NCBI GenBank assembly: GCA_040382095.1
Contig: JBEIGB010000001.1
Span: forward strand, 76,727 to 140,726
Source of the DNA: JADJPL01 sp040382095
GTDB lineage: Bacteria > Bacteroidota > Bacteroidia > Chitinophagales > Saprospiraceae
Direction: 5' to 3'
Length of the DNA: 64,000 bases
The first letter of the stretch is position 1. Every line of letters begins with the position of its first letter. The notes under the pieces were generated by a model. It did not search any database and was not told the DNA's origin. It saw only the letters and a program-made list of their open reading frames with translations. The position numbers and the translations under genes were made by a program. This document shows positions 16,293 through 25,618 of the stretch, piece after piece.

Positions 16293-18752
16293 TTATAGTG
16301 AATTACCTATTTTAATAATCTCGGCAAATATCCCCGCCGCCGTTACTTCTGCTCCAGCTCCCGGCCCCCGTACCACTAATGGCCGGTCTTTATACCGCGT
16401 AGTAGTAAATACGATCATATTATCGCTCCCGTCCAAATGATAGAATGGATGATCAGACCCTACTGTGATAAGATGAATCCCCGCTTCACTGCCTTCCAGA
16501 ACGGCAGCCATCCGCAGTACCCGGCCTTCCCCAGTCGCAGCTTCAAGCATTTGTTCGAAATATCCATCCGCTTTTTCTAATGCTTTGAAAAACGTTGCAA
16601 CGTCATACGCATTGATACAAGGTTGAGGTAGCCAGGATTGCATCCTCACCTCCTCGGCTTCTAAAGTAAGCCCAGTTTCACGGGCAAGGATAATCAGCTT
16701 GCGGCGCATATCCAACCCGAAAAGATCTATACGGGGATCAGGCTCTGTGAACCCTTTTAGCTGTGCTTCGCGGACAACTTCGCTGAAGCGCTTTCCCGGA
16801 ACAAAGTTGTTGAAGATGTAGGAAAGCGAGCCGGAAATTACCCCTTCAATCTTTAAGATGTTATCGCCACTTAAAATGAGGTCGTTAAGGGTGGAAATGA
16901 TAGGTAAACCAGCACCGACGTTGGTTTCGTACTGGAAAAGTACGCCCCGCTGCCGCGCAATCGTTTTAAGCATCCGGTATTGATCAAAAGACGATGAAGT
17001 AGCAATTTTATTAGGTGTTGAGATTGAAATGCTGCCCTCAAGGATTGCAGCATAGCGGCTTGCAATTTCTTCACTCGCCGTATTATCTACAAAAATAGTG
17101 TTCGGGAGATTCATACGCTTCATACGGGTGATGAACTCGTCAATGTTCATACCAAAATCGCAATGATCAAGGTCTTCCTTCCAGTGATCAATCTGAATAC
17201 CCTGCTCGCGAAGCAACATCTTTTTACTGTTGCATAGACCCACGACCCTTAACTCGATCGCATGCTCTCTCTGGAGATAAGCTTTTTGACGTCGAATCTG
17301 CTCAAGTAGTGTATTCCCAATTAAGCCCGTACCAACAATAAAAAGATTTAGCTCAGTCGTCTCTGAAAGGAAAAAGGCTTCGTGCAGCACGTTGAGTGCC
17401 TTGGTTTCATCTTCCCTGTTTAGGACAACGGAAATATTCAACTCGGAAGAGCCTTGGGCAATCGCTACGACATTGACGCCATTATTTCCCAGTGCCTGAA
17501 AAAGTCTGCCAGCAATCCCCGGCTGATAGCGCATACGTTCTCCAATAACAGCAACAACCGAGAGATTGTCTTCGATCTTAATAGGTTCTACCAGTCCAGA
17601 GGCACGTTCGTTTTCAAATACTTCCTCGACGATCTTCTTTGCTTTCCCTGCATAATCAGGCTGCACGGCAAACGAAATCGAATGCTCGGATGAACCCTGC
17701 GTAATCAAAATAATATTGATTTTCGCTTGCGCCAGGGCACTAAATAACCTCGCAGCAATTCCCGGAACACCAAATAAGCCGCTCCCCTGAAGGGTAAGCA
17801 ATGCAATGTGGTGAATAGAGGAAATGCCCTTAACCGGCTTTCCTTGCAGGCTATGATTGGCTTCGTTAGAAACTACAGTGCCCGGAAATATCGGGTTAAA
17901 TGTATTTTTAATAATCAGGGGAATACGCTTGGCTAATGTCGGCTGAATAGTAGGCGGGTAAATGACTTTAGCTCCAAAATGGGACATCTCCATTGCCTCG
18001 GCATAAGTGAGGTGTGGAATGGTGAATGCTTTCTTTACTTTCCTGGGATCCGAAGTCAGCACCCCGTCCACATCTGTCCAGATTTCTACCGACTCGGCAT
18101 CAAGCCCCGCACCGAGCAACGCCGCGGTATAATCAGACCCCCCCCTGCCCAGCGTAGTGGTCAGGCCACCTTTTGCAGAGGCAATAAAGCCAGTAACTAC
18201 TTGTATATCAACATGTTGATTAAAATATTCTTTTATGTTTTCATACGTGGCAGCTAAATCTACTGCAGCATTTCCAAATTGTTTATCTGTCTTGATAATT
18301 TTTCTGGCATCCAGATAATTTGCGGGCAACCCCGCTTGCTGAAGTACATGGGTAATTAGCCATGCTGCGTTTCGTTCGCCAAAGCTCAGAACATAGTCCA
18401 TTGTCCTGGGAGAGACTTCTCTGACCAGAAAAATTCCATATAATAAGTTTTTAAGTACTTCGTGGTTGTTTTCGAGCTCAGGAAGGACTTTTGAAAGGAA
18501 AGGTTCCTGTAGCAGTGCAGATGCCGCATGAAAATGTCTTTGGCTAAAAGCATCGAAGTGGGTGGTGTAATGCTGGTCACCCCGCTCGGCCAGTCGTGCC
18601 ATGTGGATTAAGGTATCGGTTACTCCTCCCATCGCAGAGAAAACGACAGCAAATTTCTCTCCCCGGGCATGGTACCCCTTCAAAATTTCCGCGATGTGCT
18701 GTATGCGATCCGGCTGGGCAACAGACGAGCCCCCAAACTTCAGGACTTTCAT
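16293..18752 (-). CDS. thrA: Bifunctional aspartokinase / homoserine dehydrogenase
   Basis: 819 residues, the usual length of ThrA/MetL. Aspartokinase domain: KFGGSS at 5-10 and GRGGSDYTA at 202-210. Two ACT-type regulatory repeats span about 315-460 (ALLTLQGSGLFGVPGIAARLF and VVAVIGERMRYQPGIAGRLF). The homoserine dehydrogenase domain begins with the NAD(P) loop GTGLIG (474-479) and runs to the end (EPDPRIDLFGLD motif). It catalyses the first and third steps from aspartate to threonine. The ACT pair suggests feedback by an amino acid, but the effector cannot be read. No leader peptide rich in Thr or Ile is visible upstream. Confidence 0.95.
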   Translation of the reverse strand: MKVLKFGGSSVAQPDRIQHIAEILKGYHARGEKFAVVFSAMGGVTDTLIHMARLAERGDQHYTTHFDAFSQRHFHAASALLQEPFLSKVLPELENNHEVLKNLLYGIFLVREVSPRTMDYVLSFGERNAAWLITHVLQQAGLPANYLDARKIIKTDKQFGNAAVDLAATYENIKEYFNQHVDIQVVTGFIASAKGGLTTTLGRGGSDYTAALLGAGLDAESVEIWTDVDGVLTSDPRKVKKAFTIPHLTYAEAMEMSHFGAKVIYPPTIQPTLAKRIPLIIKNTFNPIFPGTVVSNEANHSLQGKPVKGISSIHHIALLTLQGSGLFGVPGIAARLFSALAQAKINIILITQGSSEHSISFAVQPDYAGKAKKIVEEVFENERASGLVEPIKIEDNLSVVAVIGERMRYQPGIAGRLFQALGNNGVNVVAIAQGSSELNISVVLNREDETKALNVLHEAFFLSETTELNLFIVGTGLIGNTLLEQIRRQKAYLQREHAIELRVVGLCNSKKMLLREQGIQIDHWKEDLDHCDFGMNIDEFITRMKRMNLPNTIFVDNTASEEIASRYAAILEGSISISTPNKIATSSSFDQYRMLKTIARQRGVLFQYETNVGAGLPIISTLNDLILSGDNILKIEGVISGSLSYIFNNFVPGKRFSEVVREAQLKGFTEPDPRIDLFGLDMRRKLIILARETGLTLEAEEVRMQSWLPQPCINAYDVATFFKALEKADGYFEQMLEAATGEGRVLRMAAVLEGSEAGIHLITVGSDHPFYHLDGSDNMIVFTTTRYKDRPLVVRGPGAGAEVTAAGIFAEIIKIGNSL

Positions 18753-19160
18753 GTTTGTAGTGAATTGTGTGTTATTTGCTTATATATCGAGGATGTAAAA
18801 TAAATACCGCAACGATCTGGCGTGATGGCTGGCTGAAGTCCCGTAATCGAAGGATTGCTCAAAGGATTTTTGACCAGGAAGCAGCTTGTCAGCTATCCAC
18901 AAAAGCCATGATATTAGCGATTATCTATTAACCGGGAATTTTTTTTACAAATTTATTCGAAATTCCCGCTGTTGGTTTAAATATCGCTAAATATTTACGT
19001 GGTTGATTGATTAAGATAAATCAAGATATCCAATATCTAAGAAAAAGGGTGCAGGTGTGATTTAAAGCATCATGGCAATGAACGGAGCACATTGCTAGTT
19101 TTCAAAGGGCCTGTAGAGCTCTTTATTTTCGCCCTTACTGAACCTGTGGCGACATCCTGT
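18753..19160. other. Spacer upstream of thrA, with an AT-rich inverted repeat
   Basis: 408 bp without a gene. GGGAATTT (about 18934-18941) and AAATTCCC (about 18959-18966) form an inverted repeat whose loop holds a minus-strand TAAATTTG (18948-18955), a possible -7 box but without a good -33. It is not followed by a U run on either strand, so it is not a clear terminator or attenuator. The region likely carries the thrABC promoter and the 3' end of the porQ transcript. Confidence 0.4.
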
Positions 19161-20225
19161 TTATTGCCGGGATTTGAATTCTTTGAGGTTCGTTGAAATA
19201 CCGAGGTGGTTGATACCACCTGCAAGATGAATATTTCCCCTCCCATAGTCCAGCCTGAAGCGGTTAATTTTAATACCGACCCCAAAGGAAAAACCCGAAG
19301 CAGATCCAAATCCTTGTACGCTTAATTCCTTGCGCAGGCGATGGTCATAGGCTGCACGAAGCCGGAAATTCTCCCTTGCGCCGAGCAAGAGCTCACCGCT
19401 GAAAAGGAGATGGCGGAAAAAGTTATCCAACTGACGGCTGAACAGCCCAGGAGTATTCGCTTCTTCGCCATTGAATATAGTTCCGTTTTCCTGGTTGGGA
19501 TCATCATAGCGAATATTCCAGCGGTTGAGATTTCGATAAACTGCAGAGAAGCGGAAGGGGAGATAGCGGAGTTTTTTGGATAATCCAATCTGTATTTCAA
19601 AAGGTAATGGCTCACGAAGGTTGTCCAGCCCGGAGTAAGTTGTTAATTGCGTGCCTAAGTGTACAACATTAAGTCCGAAGGAAAAACTCCGGGCGGTGTC
19701 CTGGTACAAAAGACCCAGATCACCGGCAATTCCCAGCGATTGGAGATTCGCTAAAGTTGAAGTAATCCATTTAAGGTTAGCACCAATTTGGATGCGTTCG
19801 TCAATGGGGAAGGCGGCACCAAGGGCAAGTGCAGACTCTTTGACTTCAAAAACCCCTTCTTCCTGAAAAAAGATATTAGTTGCAGCGAGTTCCCCGTAAT
19901 CTACGTATTGGACCCCCAACTGAAAAGTACCGCCTAACTTGGTAAAATGATGGCCATAAGCAAAATAGCCGTGTTGGATATTGCCGGGAAAAAAGCTGTG
20001 GCTGAATCCTAACTGTCCATGCATCCGGGGATTGAGCAACGCAGGATTTGAAACAGCGAGGTTTATATCATCGTCGGCCACACTGATTACACGTCCGCCA
20101 AGGGCAGTGAGACGTGCACTTGCCGGGAGGTTGAGAAAGGTATAGACAGTCCTTCCTCCGGTCGTTTGCCCACTCAGAATAATGGGCAATACGCAGGTAA
20201 AAAATGTGAGGAGGAAGATTCTCAT
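19161..20225 (-). CDS. porQ: Type IX secretion system protein PorQ
   Basis: 354 residues, with a signal peptide (about 1-20). The mature N-terminus GGRTVYTFLNLPASARLTALGG is the PorQ hallmark, followed by an outer-membrane-beta-barrel-like alternation of short beta strands (FadL/PorV-like) and a C-terminus rich in paired aromatic strands. PorQ belongs to the PorU-PorV-PorQ-PorZ attachment complex that releases and anchors type IX cargo at the cell surface. It follows the MORN-repeat lipoprotein gene by 16 bp. No other por genes are in the window, which is normal because T9SS genes are scattered. Confidence 0.88.
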   Translation of the reverse strand: MRIFLLTFFTCVLPIILSGQTTGGRTVYTFLNLPASARLTALGGRVISVADDDINLAVSNPALLNPRMHGQLGFSHSFFPGNIQHGYFAYGHHFTKLGGTFQLGVQYVDYGELAATNIFFQEEGVFEVKESALALGAAFPIDERIQIGANLKWITSTLANLQSLGIAGDLGLLYQDTARSFSFGLNVVHLGTQLTTYSGLDNLREPLPFEIQIGLSKKLRYLPFRFSAVYRNLNRWNIRYDDPNQENGTIFNGEEANTPGLFSRQLDNFFRHLLFSGELLLGARENFRLRAAYDHRLRKELSVQGFGSASGFSFGVGIKINRFRLDYGRGNIHLAGGINHLGISTNLKEFKSRQ

Positions 20226-20241
20226 ATTTATTGGTTACTGT

Positions 20242-20895
20242 TTATTTACTTCCTTCCAGTTGCCAGAGCGTCTTGCATATTCCGTCCTGGCATTCCATGG
20301 TTTTGATATGCTGCCCGGTTTCGTCGTATACCTTGAGCTGCCCATGTTCATTGTCACCGTTCCGATAGGTACCAGTTGTTTTGAGCACTCCTCCCGGATA
20401 AAATTCCTGAAATGGGCCGTTTTCCAGATTTTTACTGAAGTGGGTTTTTTCCATGACCGCTCCGGTTTCATAAAATTTTATCCATAAACCTTCCATCTGG
20501 TTATCCAGGTATTGGCCTACGAATTGAGTTTGTCCGTCAGGATAAAAACTTCGGTATGGTCCATGGAAGATACCTTTCTGGTAACTCTCCACAATTTGGG
20601 TATCGCCATTTTCAAAGTATAAAATACGCATTTGGTCTAACTTACCGTCTGTGTAATAGCATTCTTCCATCAGTTTACCGGAATTCGACCAGCGTTTGTA
20701 TTTTCCTTGCTTATTCCCTGTTTCGGGATTTATAAAGAAATATTCCTTCTCCCCGAAACCGTTCAAGGTATCCACGGCCACAGTCCTTGTTATGTTTTCA
20801 TCGGATGTAGGCGCAGAAGGCGTGCAGGACGAAATACCAATCAACATCAGCAATAGCAGTGCGGCTGCAATAATTGATTTGGCGATAGGCATCAT
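20242..20895 (-). CDS. MORN-repeat (YwqK-like) lipoprotein
   Basis: 217 residues. Hydrophobic N-terminus ending GISSC (Cys24) indicates a lipoprotein. The mature part is a ladder of about six MORN-type units with the pattern G-x-(Y/W)-(x)n-G (GKYKRWSNSGKL, GIFHGPYRSFYPDGQ, NQMEGLWIKFYETG, NLENGPFQEFYPGG). Databases often label such proteins YwqK-family antitoxin, but no toxin is adjacent and the lipobox makes an antitoxin role unlikely. Probably co-transcribed with porQ, so an envelope function connected to secretion is possible but only inferred. Confidence 0.8.
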   Translation of the reverse strand: MMPIAKSIIAAALLLLMLIGISSCTPSAPTSDENITRTVAVDTLNGFGEKEYFFINPETGNKQGKYKRWSNSGKLMEECYYTDGKLDQMRILYFENGDTQIVESYQKGIFHGPYRSFYPDGQTQFVGQYLDNQMEGLWIKFYETGAVMEKTHFSKNLENGPFQEFYPGGVLKTTGTYRNGDNEHGQLKVYDETGQHIKTMECQDGICKTLWQLEGSK

Positions 20896-21003
20896 ATCAT
20901 AGATTAATAATTATCGAGCGCGCTGTTGGAAAAGGCACACCTTATTTTCCGTTGATTCTCAAAGCTGTTTAAGGGAAAGCATCGTGCGTCTGCAGGAGCT
21001 GTT

Positions 21004-22326
21004 TTACGGTTTTACACCTACTGCTGTACGGCCGATACTTTCGTAGTAAAAGCCATTTTCTTCCATTATTTCCAACGCGTAAAGGTTTCTACCGTCGAAG
21101 ATAATGTGTTGGTTCATCAATTTTTTTATAACCGGGAAGTTCGGTGTTCTGAAGACACTCCATTCTGTAACGATGACCAGGGCATCGGCGTTATTGACTG
21201 CGTCATATTGATCCTGGCAGTATGTAATTTTAGGGCCGAAGATTTTTTCGACATTAGGCATTGCCTCGGGGTCGAAGGCTTTAATGTTGGCACCTGCTTC
21301 CAGGAGGTGTTCGATGATATAGAGGGCGGGTGCCTCACGGATATCATCCGTATTGGGTTTGAATGCCAGCCCCCAGATTGCAATGGTTTTATCTTTTACG
21401 TTTTGGTCAAAATAATCGAGGATCCGTTGGGCGAGAACGATCCGCTGGCGTTCGTTAACGGCAATGACAGAACGCAGGATTTTAAAATCATAGCCAAAAT
21501 CCTGCGAGGTTTTTCCGAGTGCCTGAACGTCTTTAGGGAAGCAGCTTCCACCATAACCAACACCGGGAAAAAGGAATCTTTTACCAATTCTCGAATCACT
21601 TCCGATACCGACGCGAATCATATCCACATTTGCACCGGTGCGTTCGCATAAATTGGCAATTTCATTCATGAATGAGATCCGGGTAGCAAGATAGGCGTTA
21701 GCGGCATACTTGGTCAGTTCAGCAGAACGCTCGTCCATAAAAATAATAGGATTGCCCTGACGGACGAAAGGCTCGTAAAGTTGGCGCATAGCTTTACGGG
21801 CTTTTTCCGAGCTGGTGCCGATAACTACGCGGTCTGGTTTTAAAAAATCTTCTACAGCAACGCCTTCGCGTAGAAATTCCGGGTTGGAAACGACGTCAAA
21901 AAGGCTTGGATCGGCTTTACGGGCCATGATTTGGTGTACTTTTTCGGCAGTTCCTACCGGTACGGTACTTTTATCTACAATAATTTTATACGTATCGAGC
22001 ATTGGTGCAATCTGGTCTGCGACACCGAGCACGTAGGAGAGGTCAGCCGATCCGTCTTCTCCGGGTGGGGTAGGGAGGGCGAGAAAAATAATATCAGATT
22101 TTTCGATGGCACTGCGCAGGTCAGTAGTAAACTCGAGCCTTCCCTGTCTCGAATTCCGTTCGAAAAGGATTTCCAGGCCGGGCTCAAAAATAGGGATTTG
22201 CCCATTTCGCATACGTTCGACTTTCTCAGCGTCAATGTCCACACAAACGACGTGGTTCCCGGTTTCGGCAAAACAAGTTCCTGTAACCAGGCCAACATAG
22301 CCTGTCCCAACTACTGCAAGATTCAT
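21004..22326 (-). CDS. ugd: UDP-glucose 6-dehydrogenase
   Basis: 440 residues from ATG 22326 (MNLAVVGTGYVG). The longer frame upstream overlaps the neighbouring gene and has no family match. NAD-binding GTGYVG at 7-12; the catalytic Cys262 lies in GVGYGGSCFPKD. It oxidises UDP-glucose twice to UDP-glucuronate, a precursor for capsule, exopolysaccharide or lipid A modification. It starts 4 bp after the stop of the sugar-dehydrogenase-like gene, so the two are almost certainly co-transcribed. No glycosyltransferase cluster is adjacent. Confidence 0.94.
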   Translation of the reverse strand: MNLAVVGTGYVGLVTGTCFAETGNHVVCVDIDAEKVERMRNGQIPIFEPGLEILFERNSRQGRLEFTTDLRSAIEKSDIIFLALPTPPGEDGSADLSYVLGVADQIAPMLDTYKIIVDKSTVPVGTAEKVHQIMARKADPSLFDVVSNPEFLREGVAVEDFLKPDRVVIGTSSEKARKAMRQLYEPFVRQGNPIIFMDERSAELTKYAANAYLATRISFMNEIANLCERTGANVDMIRVGIGSDSRIGKRFLFPGVGYGGSCFPKDVQALGKTSQDFGYDFKILRSVIAVNERQRIVLAQRILDYFDQNVKDKTIAIWGLAFKPNTDDIREAPALYIIEHLLEAGANIKAFDPEAMPNVEKIFGPKITYCQDQYDAVNNADALVIVTEWSVFRTPNFPVIKKLMNQHIIFDGRNLYALEIMEENGFYYESIGRTAVGVKP

Positions 22327-22330
22327 TGTA

Positions 22331-23476
22331 TTATTTTTTTTCGTAATAAATTCTGTAAATGACGTCGGCGAAATCATCGGAAACGAGCATGGAACCATCA
22401 GGCATCAATTCGATATCTACAGGCCTTCCCCATGGCTCGTCAGATTTCTTATCGAGCCAGCCTTCTGCGAAAGGTACATAGCTCAGCGCTTTATAATCGG
22501 TATCGAGGGTGACCAGTGAAATCTGATATCCACTTTTTTTAGACCGGTTCCAGGAGCCATGTTCCGCAATGAACGCTTGTTTTTTATAATTACCGGGGAA
22601 CATATTCCCGGTATAAAATTCAATGCCGAGCGGTGCAGTATGGGGGCCCATTTTTTGGACGGGTTGGATGAATTCGCTACAAGGTCTTTTATTTCCAAAT
22701 TCAGGGTCGGACAGGTCGCCTTGGTGGCAGTAGGGATACCCAAAGTGAAGGGAATCGCGGCTTGCGCGGTTAAGTTCGCACGCAGGCAAATCATCGCCCA
22801 TCCAATCCCTGCCATTATCGGTAAACCATAGATCTTTACTATCCGGATGCCAGGTAAACCCGACGGTATTACGGATACCTTTCTGCACAATTTCCATATT
22901 GCTTCCATCGGCGTTGATACGGGTAATAGATGCATAAATTTCTTCCGGTTCGCAAATATTACAAGGTGCACCAACTGGGACATACAGCTTTCCGTCCGGT
23001 CCAAAGGCAATGTATTTCCAGCCATGGTGGGTATCGGTGGGGTACTTATCATAGACGACTACCGGTGCCGGTGGGTTGCTCAGGCGGTTTTCAATATCAT
23101 CGAAGCGGATGATCCGGCTTACTTCGGCAACGAAGAGGGCTCCATCGCGGAAGGCGACCCCATTTGGCATCTTCAAATCTTTGGCGATGAGGTATTGTTT
23201 ATCGGCTTTTTTATCGCCATTTGTATCGAGCAGGGCATAGACATTGCCTTCGCTACGCGTTCCCACAAACAATGTTCCTTTTGGGGAAAGGCAGAGGGAG
23301 CGGGCATTTTTTACGTTTTCGGCGAAGACATCTATTTTAAACCCTTCGGGAAGTTTGATACTTTCAAGGGGTAACTTGTTGTTGTTGCGGAGCAGTTTAG
23401 GTTTTGGGGGGTTAATATTGCTGCACTGCAGCATGGATATGCTGAGTAGCATGAGGATCCGGAACATTTGTTGCAT
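22331..23476 (-). CDS. Sorbosone/glucose dehydrogenase-like beta-propeller lipoprotein
   Basis: 381 residues. N-terminus MQQMFRILMLLSISMLQC ends in a lipobox Cys18. The rest is a six-bladed beta-propeller of the soluble glucose/sorbosone dehydrogenase (GSDH) type: LPEGFKIDVFAENVKNARSL, THHGWKYIAFGPDGKLYV, IRNTVGFTWHPDSKDLWFTDNGRD and a C-terminal PWGRPVDIELMPDGSMLVSDD. These enzymes use PQQ; whether PQQ is available here is unknown. Substrate is likely an aldose or sorbosone but unproven. It lies between the TPR/PD40/OmpA gene (6 bp) and ugd (4 bp). Confidence 0.85.
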   Translation of the reverse strand: MQQMFRILMLLSISMLQCSNINPPKPKLLRNNNKLPLESIKLPEGFKIDVFAENVKNARSLCLSPKGTLFVGTRSEGNVYALLDTNGDKKADKQYLIAKDLKMPNGVAFRDGALFVAEVSRIIRFDDIENRLSNPPAPVVVYDKYPTDTHHGWKYIAFGPDGKLYVPVGAPCNICEPEEIYASITRINADGSNMEIVQKGIRNTVGFTWHPDSKDLWFTDNGRDWMGDDLPACELNRASRDSLHFGYPYCHQGDLSDPEFGNKRPCSEFIQPVQKMGPHTAPLGIEFYTGNMFPGNYKKQAFIAEHGSWNRSKKSGYQISLVTLDTDYKALSYVPFAEGWLDKKSDEPWGRPVDIELMPDGSMLVSDDFADVIYRIYYEKK

Positions 23477-23482
23477 AAGGAT

Positions 23483-25552
23483 TTATTTGTTTGCTGAAAA
23501 ATTGAGATAATTTACCAGATCTGGGAATTCTCCGGTGAAGGCCTGGAGGGCTTGGTTTGTCAGTAGCCGCTCTTTGATGAATGGTCGGACCTGGATTTTT
23601 GACGCCTCGCTGCCCCCAAACCTGTTGCGGGCAGCAAGGGCATCGGCAAAGGTAGTATAATGGCCTACAAAGTAGGTATAGGCAGGCTTTGGCAAGTTGA
23701 CGATTTCCACGATAGGGGATTCGATCTGGGCAAGCAGGGGCCCTTTGTAGATACCGTCCATATTAGCAATCTGGAGCCTGTAAACCAGTTGGGTTACCGA
23801 TTGGATATTTTTGGATGTTTTTCCAATTGGGGCAGCATATTCGAGCATTTGTCCGCCCTTAGAAATAATACGGCAATCCACGCCCTGTAATGCAATATCC
23901 ATATCGGTAGAGATGGCGCCTCTTATGCGTATAGAGGAGGCGGGTACTCCTTTGTCAATTAAGAATGTGGCCACACGGGCAGCAGCATTAGCTCCATTGA
24001 ACAATCGGGCAGAAATAGCCTGTTCGACTTGTGCATAACCAGTGAGGAGCAGTTCTTCCGAAGGATTCCTGATCAGAAAATCAGCTATTTCCTCCAGTTG
24101 TTTGAGGTGATTGGCCGGAATGGGGTCTTCGTTATGGTCAAAAAAAATGGGTTCGATTTTTGTTAAAGAAGCGGGTTTGGTATTTCCTTTGGGGGTAACT
24201 TCAGAGGGCGCTGCGGAGAACTGTGGGGCGTTGGCTGTGAAGGACATTTCCGGGAGGAAGTCGAAGAAATAAGCGGCATAGATATCGCGTTCGCCCATAC
24301 CGTCGCGTCGTGAGGAGGCGAAATATGCGGTATAACCATCTTTAGCCAGGCGGAAATGGGTTTCGTCTTCTGCAGAGTTGACTGGAAGGCCGAGGTTATA
24401 AGGTGAGGACCATCGGCTGGTAGCAGGGTTGAAAACTGATTTTAGCACATCGAAGCCACCAATACTCCACCTGGGGTTGTTAGTACTGAAATAAAGCGAT
24501 TTGCCGTCACGCGCAAGGAAAGCGGAAGTTTCGTCATAAGGGCTGTTGATATCCTGCCCGAGGTTTACGGGGGTTGACCATTTTCCCTGGTAGAAGACAG
24601 ACCTGTATAAATCCAGGCCACCGAACCCGCCCGGACGTTTGCTGGGAAATATCACGAGAGTATCGTTGACGAAATGGGGAGCGCTGACTCCGGCAACAGC
24701 ATCTGCAGGGCCAAAGAAAATTTCTGCGGTCAAATTTTGTGTTGAGGCGGAGAATGTGTCCACAAAAATTTGACCCTGGGAAAAGGTATTACCGCGGAAG
24801 TAGTACATAGACTGGCCATTAGGGCTAAAGTCGAGTACGACCTCGTGTTTGGCACTATTGGTGAGGTAGCCGAGATTGACAGGATCTTTCCATTGGCTAT
24901 TTTGAAAGCGCGCATAAAATATATCGGAATAATAGCGGCCGAAGGTCTCGTCCGGTATTCCGTTTTTATTGCGTAGCCCGCCATAGCAGGTGTTGCGGGA
25001 GGAGCTGAAATATAGCCGTTCGTTATTGGTCGGGCTGGTAATCGGGCCGAATTCGTCATAAGGGGTGTTGACATCTTTCCCCAGATTTTCTACAATCGCC
25101 AATGGTGGCCTGAATTGCAACTGGATGCCATTGGAGCAACTGCGGACTGCATCCCGGACGAGCTGACGGTTGGGGTCGTCGGCTGGCAGGGTTTTTAGAT
25201 AAGTCTTATAATATTCACTGGCTTTCAGGTAGTCGTTCTGATCGTGATATATACGCCCAAGGTAGAGCCAGGCTTCAGGAAAATAATTTTTTTGATTGAC
25301 CTGCTCCTGGAACATTGCTTCAGCTTCGGGCAGGCGGTTGATCAGATAGAGGCTGACGGCCATCAGGAATTTCGTTTCCCGGTCCTCGAGGTTGTTCTTT
25401 TGTGCCTGCTGCAGGATATTATAAGCATCCAGATAGCGGGCATTGTAGAAATATTCTTTTGCTTTTTTCTTTCGTTCCGAAAGGTTTTCCTGTGCCTGTG
25501 AAGACAGGGGGAGCAGCAGGAATGGCAGGCAGAATAAGATGATGGTCCGCAT
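23483..25552 (-). CDS. TPR - PD40 propeller - OmpA-like - SPOR-like envelope protein
   Basis: 689 residues. Signal peptide 1-20; TPR-type helices about 25-135; a PD40/WD40-like propeller about 160-430 (repeats such as RLYFSSSRNTCYGG, SLYFSTNNPRWSIGGFDV, TAYFASSRRDGMGERDI); an OmpA-like segment about 455-550 (EPIFFDHNEDPIPANHLKQL...LLLTGYAQ...NAAARVATFL); and a C-terminal SPOR-like stretch (YFVGHYTTFADALAARNRF, about 630-650). The TPR-PD40-OmpA order resembles PorE of the type IX system, but the carboxypeptidase-regulatory domain is absent. The OmpA motif lacks the peptidoglycan-binding GHTD (it reads GYAQ), so cell-wall binding may instead depend on the SPOR-like part. Confidence 0.8.
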   Translation of the reverse strand: MRTIILFCLPFLLLPLSSQAQENLSERKKKAKEYFYNARYLDAYNILQQAQKNNLEDRETKFLMAVSLYLINRLPEAEAMFQEQVNQKNYFPEAWLYLGRIYHDQNDYLKASEYYKTYLKTLPADDPNRQLVRDAVRSCSNGIQLQFRPPLAIVENLGKDVNTPYDEFGPITSPTNNERLYFSSSRNTCYGGLRNKNGIPDETFGRYYSDIFYARFQNSQWKDPVNLGYLTNSAKHEVVLDFSPNGQSMYYFRGNTFSQGQIFVDTFSASTQNLTAEIFFGPADAVAGVSAPHFVNDTLVIFPSKRPGGFGGLDLYRSVFYQGKWSTPVNLGQDINSPYDETSAFLARDGKSLYFSTNNPRWSIGGFDVLKSVFNPATSRWSSPYNLGLPVNSAEDETHFRLAKDGYTAYFASSRRDGMGERDIYAAYFFDFLPEMSFTANAPQFSAAPSEVTPKGNTKPASLTKIEPIFFDHNEDPIPANHLKQLEEIADFLIRNPSEELLLTGYAQVEQAISARLFNGANAAARVATFLIDKGVPASSIRIRGAISTDMDIALQGVDCRIISKGGQMLEYAAPIGKTSKNIQSVTQLVYRLQIANMDGIYKGPLLAQIESPIVEIVNLPKPAYTYFVGHYTTFADALAARNRFGGSEASKIQVRPFIKERLLTNQALQAFTGEFPDLVNYLNFSANK

Positions 25553-25618
25553 AATGGGTTACTTTTAATACGATTCTTAAACCTCAAACAAAGCTGGCAG
25601 GATAAAGATAAAATATCG

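Noticed and set aside
18753..19000. Possible threonine attenuator with leader peptide upstream of thrA
   Set aside because: The only short frame (MAFVDS) has no Thr or Ile codons, and the inverted repeat lacks a U tail.
20242..20895. YwqK antitoxin of a toxin-antitoxin system
   Set aside because: Lipobox and no neighbouring toxin; the MORN ladder is a repeat family with wider roles.
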